Below are positions 12,701 to 27,900 of a stretch of DNA of 64,000 bases, in pieces (the stretch's first letter is position 1; each line of letters opens with the position of its first letter). The stretch comes from Trichobilharzia regenti (Eukaryota; Platyhelminthes; Trematoda; Strigeidida; Schistosomatidae), in contig OX235267.1 of the NCBI GenBank assembly GCA_944472135.2, positions 23,171,452 to 23,235,451 of the forward strand, read 5' to 3'. The position numbers were made by a program, and so were the translations under genes. The notes under the pieces were generated by a model, which saw only the letters and a list, made by a program, of their open reading frames with translations, was not told the DNA's origin and searched no databases.

Positions 12701-15700
12701 TGGCTTAGACTAACTGTTGTGGATTTCATTGACTGGTGAAGCCATGTTTTGGTTTGACCGCCGGTAGCTCTTTTCCAGCCTGACCCTATATCAGCTGACA
12801 TTGCCCATTGTCGAGGAAGGCGATGACTAGGCGTACATACGTAACAAATGTCCTAACCATCTAAGTCTCTGTAACTTCACAACCTCGTCGATTGGTTTCC
12901 CCTGTTTACCTATCACTCGACCGACGCCTAACATCAATATTGCTCACCTTATTATACCACTTCACACAGGAGATAGAATGCAGGCACTTATGATCAAAGA
13001 CAGCTAGTCTTTTCATGTCTTCCACTCTGAGTAGCCAGGTCTCACAACCATAAAGGAGGACGGAGAGGACTGATGAGCAGTACACCCGCCCTTTGGTCGA
13101 TAGCCGCATATCACGTCTACTCCAGAGATGGCGTAAACTGGCATATGCGAAACTAGCCCTCTGTATCCGTGCTGAGATTTCGTCAGAGATCAACCCGTTG
13201 GCGCTGGCTGATAGTACATCCCAAATAAGTGAAGCGGTCAACGTGCTCTACCATTTCACTTCCTATTTTCAAACTAGGCGTCGATGTAGTCCAGTCCTGT
13301 AACATCATCTTACATTTGACAGTAGGAGCGAATCGCATGCCAAACATTCGTACATTGCAGTTCAAGGTGTTACGAAGACTCTGCCTCATTTTGTCAGCGT
13401 CCTCACCTAACAGGGAGGACTATATCGTCTGCATATTCTAAGTCAACGAGATTATTCCCTGGTAGCAAGTCAATCCCTGAGTCACTGAAGTCACTTAGGG
13501 TTAAGTCCATTAGTACATCTATGATGAAATTGAATAGAAATGGGGATAATGGGCATCCTTGACGGACACCACTAGTCGTTACCAGTTTAGATGACAACTC
13601 GCCGTGAGCCCTCACCTGGCTGCATGAGTACGAGTAGAGTGCCTTAATCAGTTTAATGTATTTTCTCGTCAATCCCTTTACGGCCAAGTATCACCAGAGT
13701 ACCTCTCGGTCGACAGAATCGAATCCCTCCTTTAAGTCAAAAAATATAATGATTGTTGGACGCCGGTAAGAATGACTATGTTCTAGAATCTGTCGGAAGG
13801 TGAAGATGTGATCAATACACCCTCTTCCTGGTCTAAAGTCTGCCTGGCTCTCTCGTGTTTGTTCCTCTCGCGTACCACTTAGTCTACGCATGATTATTGA
13901 GCCTAGGGCTTTAGATACAATATTAGTCAAGCTAATCCCTCTGTGATTATCACAGGAGGACTTGTCTCCCTTTTTGTATATGTCTCTAGTCTACTCTTGT
14001 TTCCGAGCGAAATCTGAACGCTATCCGAATCGTCCAATTATTGCATAAATATAGTTACTCTCGCAACAGTGAATAATTCATATACTTACATCCCATTTGG
14101 AATTATGTTGCCTATACTTTCTATTTATAATTCGAAGTCATTATAAAAAGTATGTTCAGCAAATTTCGTAACTTATAATTGATATTTAATTCAATTTTAG
14201 ATTTTCCCGTCGATTGATTGGACCGAAGTACCCGTTGCACAAGAGGTGGCTCTTGTGACCCAAGTGGTTTAGTCGATAACGCTTTGGCGTTTGAAACTAT
14301 GGGCACTGGGCTCGAGCCTCGGTGGAAACATCATCACACTGCGAAATTCAGGTGCATCTAGATGACGAATCGCAAATAGGATGAAATGCACTTCCTAGAC
14401 TCCACTGCTAGTCACCATCCACCAATTAACTTATAATTGATATTGTTTAGGATGTACTCAGTTGAAAAGAATCCACGAAATAAAAGAAGCTTACATTGTC
14501 CTGCAAATAGGTTCGTTATTTCTTTATTCAAACTAATAAGAGGAATCAGTTATATAATATTGCCTAACTGTTGACTGAATCCTGTTAACAAAGTCAGCAA
14601 GCTGATCACGAATGTGGGAGACCTGTTAACGTGACACACATTTTATAAGTGTTAGGTACATGAAGACAATCGAAAACGAGTATAAAAATTCTACAAAGAA
14701 CTGTTGTTGAGCGCGTTAGTAGAACCTCGAAGAGCCAAATGATGACGTCCGGTCACAGAAACGGATACATACATCTAATTTGCTGAAGGCGCATCAGTTC
14801 ATGTCAAGGCTGACAAGTTAAGAATGCTTGGTTAAAATCTTCCAAATAAATGAGATAAATGATTAAGAAATTTAAAAGTAAACAACTGGAGATGACTCTT
14901 CGTACTTTCATTAAATTTTAAATACTATATGTATGCAGTTTATTTCATAAGGATCAAATTTCTGAGATAATCACTCTATGACATCTTAACAATCATATTT
15001 GTAAGCCCATACGAAAACATTAAGTACTTTCATTTACCATTACTACATAGCTACGAGGATCTGTTTATTTTCTGTCTCACTTCTTAGGATTATTATCATT
15101 ATTCCTTCACGTTTCGAGTGAAATGTAAGGCTTCCGCGGGACATCTCCATCTCTTCTTGTTCTCTGCAGTGAGCTTTAGATGGCTCCAGGGTTACCTTTA
15201 GACCCTTATCATCTTCTCAGACTATCTCCTTCACGTCACCCTTGGTTTGATGCTCAATTCATCGTTCCCCATTCGGGTTCCACTCGACAACCAAGCGCGC
15301 GATGTCACTCATCTATCTTCTCAGAGTGTGTCTGAGATCCATTTCCATTTTCTTTGGCATATTTTTGTTGAACAACAGGCGCATAATTGGTTCTTTGATA
15401 GAGTTCCTTTTCAAATATCCTTTCAGATTATCAAATCCTCAGTATGAAACTAGCGAGGACAGCTAGCTGTTGACAGAAGTCTGCAGTAGCCTTTTGGAAA
15501 TGCTTTTCAACAGCGCTCCAAGTGTCTTAAACTATACACAGAAGCACTGATTTCATATTAGTGTTGAAAATGTGAATCTTGTTATTTTATCCTTAGTGAG
15601 GTAGACTGAATTATATTGATTTCAGAATATTGAGTGTTTTTGTTGCTTTTTCGATCCTGCTTTTGACATCTCCTAATCTCTTCCGCCTTTACTTCAAAAC

Positions 15701-18700
15701 GATGGTGCCTAGATAAGTGAAAGCAATGACCTTGTTCAAATTCCTTCCGTTGGCAGTGATGCGTGCTTATTGTTGTTTTTGTTGTCCGATTTGGACTATT
15801 TAAAAATCCGCTTCCGTACAGAACCACATGATGTGAGTCCAATCCAATCAAGACAACCAATGACACTTTAGATTATTGTCAGTCTGCGTCACATTCAAAA
15901 ATGTAGGTAAAGAAATATTTCTTAATCAGAAAATATCATGCTTAAGACAATGAGGTAAATTGTCAGAGTGGCAATCGCGTTAAAGTAAGTATAAAAAATA
16001 GATTACTAAAATGCTGAGCAAATTAAAATTTGCTTGCTGAAAAAAGACCTCTGGATCTCCAATGTGAAGTTGTGAATGCTTAAATAAAGCAGAACACACT
16101 TTCACAGCAGTTTTCTAACTATCGTTGATATATGAAAATCTGCTGTGTGAAATTAAATGATTTCTCGTAATCCCCAGTCACAATCAAAACTGTTTTAAAC
16201 ATCCTGAACACATTTAGTAAACAGATTTACTTATACGTTAGTAATTCGATCTAAAAAAACATACATTAAGAAATATGGACATTATGTGGTTTAGAATTTG
16301 AGGTTTCGCAAGACTAGTGAAAGGAAATGGATTTAAAAAAAACTAGATCTGTTGGCGTGTAGAAAGTCATTCAACCCTATTTTACCTAATGTTGTATATG
16401 GTTTTAAGGTTTTAAAGTGAATGCATTAATGATTCAGGCGCCTGACAGTTCACCATAGAAATATGAACTGAAGCACTGTTCCATCATCCACTTTCGCATA
16501 TGCAGAGGTAGCTCATAGGCTTAAGAGCACAGCCTGCAATCAAAGGATCACAGCTTCGACTACCTCTCCGGCTACTTCAACCTGAGAAACTAGGTAGTAT
16601 CACCAAATTTCAAGAGATAAGTGTGGTTCTTAGTCTAGCGATTACATGAAAGATCTGTTTTGGGCAACTGAGTTCAAACAGATACTCTAACATGAAATAA
16701 CTGTAGATCATCAGTCTAAAGATGTGAACAACTGATTATGAAAGAAAATCACCTACTATTCCTCTATAATGAACCTTCAATTCAAGTATTGGTTTGTAGA
16801 GATTTGGTTGATTGGTTATAGGACTTCATCATGAGCTGACATTAATTAGAGAACCATTGGAAAACCTGGGAGTACTGGACAGCTGTTTCGTCCTAGTTTG
16901 GGACTCTTCATCAGTACGCTAGCGGTTGCGCTATATCGTGAATTGGCAGAAGTTAGAACTCATGGACTAGCCATCGGATCGGGTCCCAGTGGCTTAATGG
17001 TATACTAGCTAGCTCGCCTTGTAACCAGAAGGTCCTGGGTTCGAATCCCTGTGGGTGCGTACTGATGAAGAGTCCCAAACTAGGCTGACGAAACAGCTGT
17101 CAAGTACTCCCAGGTGGTTTTCCAATAGTTCTCTAACTAATGTCTGCTCATGATGAAATCCTGGAACCTTCAATTCTTATGCAAATCTGATAACCTAGTA
17201 GTAAAATGTAATAAAAAAATTAATAAATAAAAAAAACATTTCTTGCCTTTTGTAGAAGTTGATTTCGTCATTGCATCGCTCATATCATTACTCGACGTTT
17301 TGTTTTGTTTCGCTGCTTTAACTTGTTGATAGCAATGCTTTAACACGTGTGCTTTAAGACTGATTCTAGCTGTTGTTGGATGCAATAATGCAACTAAGAT
17401 TGGTGCTATTAAACGATCCACCTGACCAGTTTGTAAAGCTTTCTCCATCCATATAACTGATTGTTCACGTAAAATAGCATTACAAAAACTATTCGGTTGA
17501 TCAACTTGACCATAATCTTCACAAGTGTCTTCTTTTTGCTCACATCTACTACCCAGAGTATGTAAATTAGGATTAAGTTGAGATGTCTGTGAGTTAACTA
17601 GGCCAACGGAACCAATTGAACCAACTGGACCCCATGGAGTGTCATAGTCCAAATTATCCAGTAACAATAGGGTACATCTATTGATTAAAGATTATTGAGT
17701 TAGTAAGTGAATGAATGAAGAAACTATAATAATAAGAAAACTACACATAAATGATAAGTGGTGTGAAACCATCTTTAATTTAGTTATCATCATCATCACC
17801 ATACGAAATAATTAGAAAAAGCACTTGGACAGGACAATGTACACATTTTCACAGCTTCGTTCCTATCAAGTACAAAAGAAATTTAGTGAAGACCCTCAGC
17901 CACAGAGTTAGAGCTATATGTTCAGAAGAAGTAAGTGAAGATGAATTAAGCATTGTATATGATACTTTGATCGAAATTGGCTATCCCAACAAATTTATCA
18001 AGAAACATATGACAAAGAAAACGGAAATGGAGCACTCACTATCTGTAAAAAAAGAAGCCTCTTTATATACGACTGCAATTTATGGGCGATATACCAAGCG
18101 AAATAACTGCGAAGAAATTAAGAAAATCAGTTCAAAGAACTTTTACTGCTGACGAACTACACGTCTTATTCTCTACACGACCGATGGTGATTCCTCGACT
18201 GAAAGATGAAGTACCTAGACTAGCCACTTCTAATTGTATCTATCAATTCAACTGCGTTTGTGGAGCCAGTTATATTGGCCGTTGCTCTAGGAACTTGATT
18301 TTTCGTGCTCACTCGAGAACGTCTCCCATCACGGTTAAGTAAAGGTGTAGTGAAACCTATTAACAGCTCGATATTGGAACATATGGTGCAAACAGGACAC
18401 AAAGCCAGCGTAGATGAACCCTTCTCTATATTATACCGCGCGCCAAATAAATTACCAAAAACATCGAAGCACCGCATGCTCCAAACAGCAGAGGCTATTG
18501 CGATTCGTCTCAAACAACCAATGCTCTATATCCAAAAGAAGCAAGTCCAGCCCCTACTATTGCCATGACCTTCAGTAGAAACTATAAACTCATGAATTTG
18601 TAATATTATTCTTTCTAATTCTTCTGACATTCAGCTTATTTTGTGTTTATGCGATTCAGCTGTAATCTATCAATATTATTGATTTGATGTTATTTAAACA

Positions 18701-21700
18701 TTAATGTCATTCATAACACTCATTCATTCACTATAATGTATGTACAAATGTAGAGCATGATGAAGGGGTTATCGAAAAGAGTACTCTTTGTTCAGTGTCC
18801 ATTCTTTTGAAATAATTATTGTAATATGCTCTAAAAATTGAACCATTGTTGGCCAGACATTAGCTAAATCCTAACCGTGAGAAAGAAAAACATGTTTCAA
18901 CTCATAAGTGTCCAAAAGAAAGAAAACAAATAATGATCCAATTTTCAATAAATTGCCATTGATTTGGGTACAAGAATATGAAACGCAAATTCTGCTTAGT
19001 AGTTTATCATGTTCTTCTTTAGTTTCTCAAGTGAAAGTGTGCAGCACTTAGTTAGAACCTACAATAATTTGGAAAACATGCCTGATTGACTGAGTTTCAA
19101 CGTTGAACTTTGTAAAGAAGTGCAATATTTCAAACTGTTGCAATCTATGTAGCACACATAGGTAGAGACAAAGGGAAAGAAGAAAATTAAAAGAGCTATA
19201 ATGAGCAGAAATCTATGCAAGAAAGAATAGTAAACATTGAAAAACATGAGGATATAACGGATCTGGGAGATTACAATGAGTGAATAAATCTGCGCCACTG
19301 AGAACGATTTTTTGAGTCATATTACTAATAATCTCTAGTCATTAGTTCTTAAAATGTCGAGGACTCCAACCAGGCAGTATACACCTCCCTCTACGTGGCT
19401 AGCTTAAATCAGCTATCAAAGACTTCAAGAATTGATTACATGTTTTGGTTGACTACCACCTACCTCTAACTCTTCCCCAACCAAATCCTTCGTCAGCTAA
19501 CATTGCTAGTTGGGGAAGCCTGTGGTCGCGGTATGCAAAACACACGTCCTAACCATCTAAATCGGTGCAGCTTCACAACGTCATCGATTGACTTCTCTTC
19601 CTTAACTAGGATTCTACGCCTAACCTCAATACCAATCACCATATTGCACCACACCACGGGAGATAGAACATAAACCGTTCGGTCTGAAGTAACTGTTTAC
19701 AGCTCTACATACACTGCGTTATTGTGAACAGTTTCATCAGAATTCATACCGTCTGATGATTAGATTTACAGAACACCACTAGTTCGAAAGCAAACAAGAT
19801 AGATTCACCCTGTTTAACATTAGTCAGTCATCATTTACAATAATAATGAATGATAAAAACTACAAGAGACTAATTAGTGTACTATTATGATATTATAAAT
19901 GACAGTTCAACTGGTGATAAGTTAATCAAGTTATACTCATCAAAATATCTTTACAAGGTTGACATATTTTCAGTATGTTTAAACTGACAGATCAGTAAAG
20001 AACTTTGTATGAGGCGAATCACTTCAACTTAGCTTTATGTGTACTTCTATAAAGTGTGGCGACTTGAACTGTCTCACGCTTTTGCGCAAAATTTTACGCT
20101 GAAAATCCATCTATTCATTAGAAAATAAAAGAGGATTAGGAGAATATCTCAGTGGCTAACCTATGGCGGGGACGAATAAATACAAATCGACAAAAATCTT
20201 TAAGATTTCGAAGAATAAATACATCTACATCCCTATGAAGGAATAGTAGCCATACCTTTATCTATTTAAATGTTATGAATGTTGCTTCACTGCCATACTA
20301 GACGAATAACGCTAGCTAGGGGAAGTCTAAGTTGAGAAGGAATTAAAGGTGATCAAGTGAAAACATGTTACCGACTTATGGTCGAAGCCACATAATGAAA
20401 TCCTGAAACTAATCAATCAAATTCCTACAAACCAACACTTGAATATCTATGAGATGCTCACTGGTGACTGGCTTTATTCAGGTAGGTAGTTACCTGGGCT
20501 TCCAGTGGGAAGTCGTGACCAGTATGGCGCAGCAGGTCGGGTGTGAGAACAAATACTCGCCGCAGATGACATTGGCTAGCGGTTGCTCTATATCGTGAAT
20601 TGGCAGAAGTTGGAATGCATGGGCTAGCCATTGGATCGGGTGCCAGTGGCTTAATGGTGTACGAGCTAGCTCGCCTTGTAACCAGAAGGTCCTGGATTCG
20701 AACCCTGGCGGTGGGTGCGTACTGATGAAGAGTCCCGAACTAGGCTGACGAAACAGCTGTCCAGTACTCCCAGGTTTTCCAATGGTCCTCTAACCGATGG
20801 CAGTTCATGATGAAATCCTGGAACTACATAAGGCAATTAAACTTGACTACACTTAAGGTCCAAGTGAAACTCTTTCTGACATGGTTAGAAATCATCTAAA
20901 TTAGCCCAAGTGAATACTCTTCAAAATCCTGAATATCATCCTCTTTACTTTTTAGTAAACTAATCTCACCTTGATACATGCTCATCAATTGTAGTGTTAG
21001 TCTGCTGCTTGTCACTTCTTTTCATTTTTGAGCTTTTCCAGAGGGTGGTGTAGTACTTCACTCCAAACTTTTAAGCTTATATTATAGTCAACTCTACTAC
21101 CACCATGGGGTGGTAACGGTATATATAGCAATAGTAATACAAACAGTACAGGCGGATTGGTTAAATGTAACAACTGCCAAGCTATCTGGACTAAAAACTG
21201 CTCTGTAAGACACTGAAAAATAATCAATGCTCATCATAACATTATGGGTAAATTTTGTGCTGATAGTCTCAGTGTTATATAGTAATGTTTACTGATGACT
21301 TTTCGAGCACAATTTATTGCTCATAATCATATCAAGGTAATCACACGACTTAATAACTTCATTTATATAGTTCCATTATTTTCACTTGATATGACTGGTA
21401 GTAGTATTTTCCATATTTCAGGTATGAGTGATGAATCATTCCTATTGCACGTTTGTTGGGTGTAGACTCGATGAACAAGGATTCAGTAATCAACTTTTTA
21501 GAATTTTAACCCTCTCCCAACCTATTGTGTGGTTGTGTGTTAGCGCATGCATTGCAATTGCTGAGCTTTTTTCTAAATTACTTATCTTCTCAGGGTCAAC
21601 CATTCTTACCTTAGCCACTAAATTCTTATGTTCTGACAATCTGACTACCCCTGACCTACTAGTTTGACCTATGTAGTTGACCCAACTCACAGTCATTGCA

Positions 21701-21917
21701 GGGTATTTTGTAAATTATATTATTTTGTCTAATTGGGTCATCTGGGTCCTTTAACCCACAGAGCTTGTCGCCGCCTGAGTGAGCTTGTAGGTTTAAATGC
21801 CACCCTAATTCCTGCTTTATTTAGAATCCTACGTAGCTAGGGTCTCAGATGTCCCCTCACCATAACACTTAGACAAATCTTGTTACAAAATCAAAAATGT
21901 AATAATTAGAAAAACAG

Positions 21918-21991
<74 letters not shown>

Positions 21992-24900
21992 TAACATTTA
22001 CCTGTAAAAAGGAATATCATATAAACCTTGCCCAAAGGATGAAGCAGCATCAGTAAGACCAATTTTCTTAACACCAGATGAAACAAGAAAACTACGTCTC
22101 CAGGATACAGCTGCTATTGAACTAGGAAATGTATTTATCATTTTAAAAGAATCTTGTTGTGAAGGTGGATATGTAATGCGTTTATTTAAAGTATTATATT
22201 GTTGACCTACTGAATTGGATTGAACTCGTGAACCATAATATCGCATTAAATGCCATAATAATGCATAACGTGAATGTGCATTTATTTGTATGTCAACATT
22301 TGATGAAAGCATTTGTGAAAGAATAAATCCTTCAATACATGAACTGACAGTAGATGAAAATTTTGATGGACCAGGTGTTGAAAAATTAACACTACAAGTA
22401 AATTTAGGCAAAGGTGGAGCTAATTGATGTAGACGTACTAATAAGCTGACAGTATCTTCATGAAATGCAGACTGTTCTGGAGAGAGATAATTCCATAATG
22501 AAACACCTAGGTACTAAATTATTACAAAAAAATGGGAAAAACAATAATGATAATAAAATAAGCTGTATTAATTCACACAGAAATACGTCAACAATTGTAC
22601 TATTAACTCAGTTTTACATTGGACATGTTTGCACTGGTATGCACTCAGCCAACAGTTATTTTAAAGAAATTATAGTGTACCTGTGAAAGCAAGCAGAAAA
22701 TAAAAATAAAATAATGCTCAACAGTTATGTACATATTCATGCATTTGGCACTCCTGTAAACGACTTAGTATGGTCAAGGATGGGTAGACTTCGGCAGTCC
22801 TCTGGAAATCCTCTTATGCCGACACGTATTCAGAGCCTCTGCCAATTGGGTTCTATTCACTGCCTTCACGCGGCTAGGGTGTTCCTTACAGAAGTGAAAG
22901 GGAAAATTCAAACGTCTGGCACTTATAACCGGACTGGTGGATATGCTGGTCAACCTAGAGCAGCTGGAAAATTCTGATTCCAAACCTATGTTGTACATGG
23001 CCTCCAGAATCCGAAAAGATAGAATAGCCTATGAACTCGTATAGGGCACTGAAAGCAACGTTGCTCCACCGCTTTGTAGATCAAACACAAAGCCAAGGCT
23101 TCGGGGGGATTATTCCCTTCAGACAACCGCCTGCCTCGGTGTAAACACCCTCACAGTATACCAGCCCTCACACAAACTATGAGATTTTGTTTGGTGCATC
23201 TCTTGGTTTCTATAATTTCTCAAGTTTATGTTCCAATAATAATGCATAATGTATTTTGCCAGTGAGCTACACCTGCTACCTGGGGAAGTAGAACATCAGC
23301 TGAGTGTGCAAACTTTAGTAATTAGAGCTCAGTCAGAACCTGGGAAAGTCAGGTGTAATGTAATAGACACAAGAACAATATGTAACTATCACCTTATGTT
23401 TCCAGATGCACTAAGCGATATGGTGAGTAGATTATTCGACACAGTCGCGCTAGCTTTGCCACAGAATTTCAGTACGAGTTTAAAACTATTCAATATTATT
23501 ATTCCCTGCCGTTCCAAGTGGAACATGGGGTTACAGCAATACATCTCCATTTCATCCTGTTACCTGCAGTCCCCTTTACTTGGGTCCATGATTTCCAATG
23601 AGCTCCCATAGCCTCCTCCTCCTCCATATCACCATCCCCCGGTCGGGCTTGAATACCATAATGACCCAACATGCTAAACTGACTGGGACTCTATCCCTGC
23701 AGGTCCTACCATGTCAGGAAGGTCGTTTGGATAGCGGTTAAACTAAAAGCAGTTACCATGGGGTACATGGGCTCCACTATCCAATCGAATCAAATGGCAT
23801 ATGAACCCATATGGGTCACCGGAAACCATGGGAATGCAGCTCCTGACGCTGCTCCTCTGCCTTCCGGATTAGACTCCAAGTCGAAGGCTCGGGGGGTGGT
23901 CCTTTAATAAAACCACCTGCTTCGGTCTGGGTACCCGGGCAGTATCTCACCTCTCACACAATCAATTGAATGAAGCAACAAACGATCAATGAAACTTATC
24001 GCGTGCTATTACACGTGTTGCAATTTCCTTCCTTCTTCCCTTCCCAATGATAGTTAACGAATACTGTTTGAACTTGTTAAGCATGACTGTTTTCCTTCCA
24101 GATGAAGTTCTTTATCCGTTCTCTACTTATATATATATATATATCTTTTTTCTTTTGATGTATGTTGTTTTATTATTATTGTGTGGCGCATCCTTCTTGG
24201 TGTCATATTGTACCAAGTTTTTATGCGTTTAAATAAATAAATATCACCATCACATCTATACTTAACTCGTCATTTCCATTCGGCGTCCTCTTGAGGGCTT
24301 GGCAGGCGATGTTACTTAACCCAAATTAGCGAACTCATGAAATTAGAACAAAAAAAGTTATATGCAAGTGCCTTTTAGAACTGAGACTTTAGCGCCAAAA
24401 TCAATCAACTTGATGATAGCGGATAACGAATTTAAACAAGATTATACCGAAAATAATTCACTGACTAATAATAAGTCCATGCATAGAATTATGCTTACTG
24501 TGAACAGATTTGTTTTCTGACAAAGATAAGCCATCAGTTCTCCACTTAATACTGGAAATACTAAACGCATTCCATTCTGCGTTGGCTGTTCCTGCTGTTG
24601 CCTTTTATTCTCTTCCAACAGACTGTCTAATTTACCTTCGTTATTAGCATTATCATCATGGTCAATAACATTACCATCATCATTATTATTATCATTGTTA
24701 TTATTATTATTCTTGTTCATGCAAGCTGGCTGATTATCAAGATTGTTTTTGTTGTTACTATTCTTTACCATAGAATGATTAAATTCTGTATTCCAACCAT
24801 GAATTGAGACAGCTGCATGGAATAATTCAATTAATGTGTACAAAGCGATTGATTTGATATTGAAATTATCCAATTCAGCTGATGCATACAGTAGACAAAC

Positions 24901-27900
24901 AAGCCATTGTGGTAAAATAAATTCACCTATATACATATAAAACATGAACACGGGAATAATAAATACACAAAAGACGATTATATAACACAAACACACACAC
25001 AGTGTGTGTATGTGTGTGTGAAGACAATAAAGGCGTATTAAAACATTACTGGATAATGTGCACTCACACACACACACACTTCAGAGGAATCAAAACATAC
25101 TGTGCAGTAATTCAAAATGTGCGCGGGGATGTGTGTACATATAATGGTGATAGAAATAAGAGAAATAAGATGACTGAAATCACTTTGATGAAAAAAGGCA
25201 TCAAAATTCAAGAGAATTCTATCTTTATGAACAGGTGAACATCTCCAGTTTCAGGGGGTCCTTGAAATCTGTTTCAGCAAAATTATTCTCGTGGAGATTT
25301 TGATATTCAAAATTGAAACAAAGATGATCGCTATTAACTTGTTGGGTTGGTGACGAAAAAATTTAATGATCTCAGAGTACTTTTCACTTTACCTCAACAA
25401 AATCTCCTCCAGACGAATGACAACACAGTGGAGATGTGGTACTTTACTTCCAACCATTAGGTTTTGAACACGAAACTCTCAGACTAACCTTATACTGAAG
25501 AGTATTATTATTCTCCATACACTAAGTATAGCTAATAGGCCTGATAAATGAACAATGTGTCTCAGGTAACTGACTTTTAAGTTCAGAGGAGTTGACTGCA
25601 AAAGTTTCTTTTTCAATGTACAGATAGGATTTAATATTACCAAGGCATATTACGAATCGACATCCTGACTGAATAGTTGATGGGTAATATGTCAACCTAC
25701 TATTACTACTACGGGGTGCCATCCACAATTATACATCTCATCCAACAGTTATACGACAATGCTGCATGCCAAGTAATCCACAACGGGAAACTTACGGAAG
25801 CCTTCAAAGTGAGGACAGGAGTGAGGCAAGGCTGTCTTCTATCGCCAATGATCTTCCTGATGCAGTAGACTGGATAATGCGACAGACAACCGGCAATGAC
25901 GAAACAGGCATATAATGGACTCACACAAAAAACTTGGAGGATCTAGACTTCACCGATGATATATGACTGATTTCCCACAAACTGGAAGATATGCAAGTGA
26001 AAAGCAACAAACTGGCAGAAGAAGCATCAAAGATAGGAAGGACTTCAAGTAAACATAGATAAAACAGAGGTGATGAAGATTCCTGGCACCAACACCAACA
26101 CTAACAACAACAACAGACAACAATCAGCCAGCATAAATGGGAGGAACCTGCAAGAAACAACCTCCTTTACCTACCCACCTACCTACCTGAGAAGCATCGT
26201 TTCAACTACAGGCCGACGGAACTGACGAGGATATCAAAGCCAGAATCGGAAAAACAAGACAAGCTTTCATTACTCACGTCAAGTCTGTGTGGAGGTCAAC
26301 ACCACTCAGCATCAAAAATAAGATCCGGATTTTCAACTCCAATGTGAAGTCAGTCAGTCAGTGCTACTTACTATATGGACCACAGACTTGACCAGCGCGT
26401 CATAAAGAGCATCTCAAACAAACTTCAGACCTTCATTAATAGTTGTCTTCGCTCAACACTCAAGATCAGATGGCCAGAAAAGATCATCAACAGGGATCTC
26501 TGGCAACGAGCGAACTAACCCATCAGGAACCGATTATGAAACAAATATGCAGGAAGAAATGGAGGTAGGTGGATTGGCCATACGCTGAGGAAACCATCAA
26601 GGAAGTGACATCACTGGACAAGCCTGAAAGGGAAGCGGCGAGTTAGTCGTCCAAGGGTGACTAGGAGGAAATCATGTGAAGAGGAGATGAAAGCGTGTGG
26701 GCAGACTTGGAGCGGGGTGAAAAAGTTGGCAGAAAGCCAAAGGCAATGGAGATGGGCAGCTGAAGCCGTATGTTCCTCAAGGAATTAAAGGATATAATAA
26801 TAATAATAATAATAATATTATATCAACCGCAAAACTTAATGAACGTATACTCAATTTCTAATAGAACGATTTCAATCAAGGAAGTGACAGCCATATTTCT
26901 TTATTGCTCCTGAAATGTCGATAGTGCTTTAGAGCATGTCAATTCCTTCAGATACCTACATTGAATAGTTACTATTTAACTTATAAGTAACAATAGAGGT
27001 AGAGAAAAAAAACAGGTAAATCGTAGTACACGCGCAAATGGATAGTGAGTGAGTTGATTAAGATTAGGCAGTCAGTATTTACGGGAAGCATTTTCGGCGT
27101 GCATAGCCAATCAAACGACAAAGAAAACAAAATCCCATATTCACAGCACACAAAATACACAATAATATAAAGTAGAAAATGAGAAAGTAAAGTTGTGCAG
27201 TGTAGTAAAATAAAAATAAAAACGAGATGAAAATTCCTGAACTCTTCACCAAAATAAATACTGCCTACCTGGAAAAAAAAGACAAACTAAGTTGTACGCA
27301 CGAATCAACCCAGAAATAAGGTGTCAGCTAATCACATCACAAACAGCATACGTGCACGCACGCACACACACACACACACAAGAAAGCAAACAAACAAATA
27401 TAAGCGTCACAAAAGTAGATATCAAAAGAATTTTTAAAGTTACCTAAACTATAGTAGTAGTTACAACAGTTATCTCTTGATAACGCTGAATGATAACCAT
27501 CAGTAAGAAACATTTCGGCTAGATAGCCTACAACACGAGGTATATAAATGTGTAAGAAAAAATTAAAAGTTTGTGAGAAAAAATTATGTGTTATATATTT
27601 TACAAAATGGAAAATAAACTTCCTCAGGTGAAAGGTCAATCTCTCCATGAATCAACATTACCTAAACAGCCGTTGATACTTCCTCCTAGGTGGAAATGAT
27701 TCATAAGTGTGAACACATGGTGTAACCTGTAGGAAAGACACCAGATTTCAAAGCAACCAACTCTACCAAGGTATTTCAGTAGATTTTGTTGAGACGTGAT
27801 AAAACCGGGATAGAGACTTCCATAAACCCAATAATTCGTGATCAGTGGGGTACACAGGGTCAGGTGTGAGAAAAAATACTCGCCACGGATGACACTGGCT

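Noticed and set aside
16784..17163. MITE or foldback DNA transposon
   Set aside because: The inverted arms suggested a DNA transposon, but the 13-bp duplication, the internal Pol III boxes and the varying arm lengths in other copies fit LINE-driven retroposition better.
24927..25077. N-terminal extension of the exon at 24499-24926
   Set aside because: The open frame above 24926 is a CA/TG repeat translated as Cys/His/Thr/Val runs, and a good acceptor (TATATAG) lies at the boundary with the right phase.
27528..27648. Longer version of the exon at 27444-27527
   Set aside because: The frame is open upstream, but the acceptor TGTTGTAG with the correct phase sits at 27528, and the upstream residues are a Phe/Ile/Lys-rich translation of intron.
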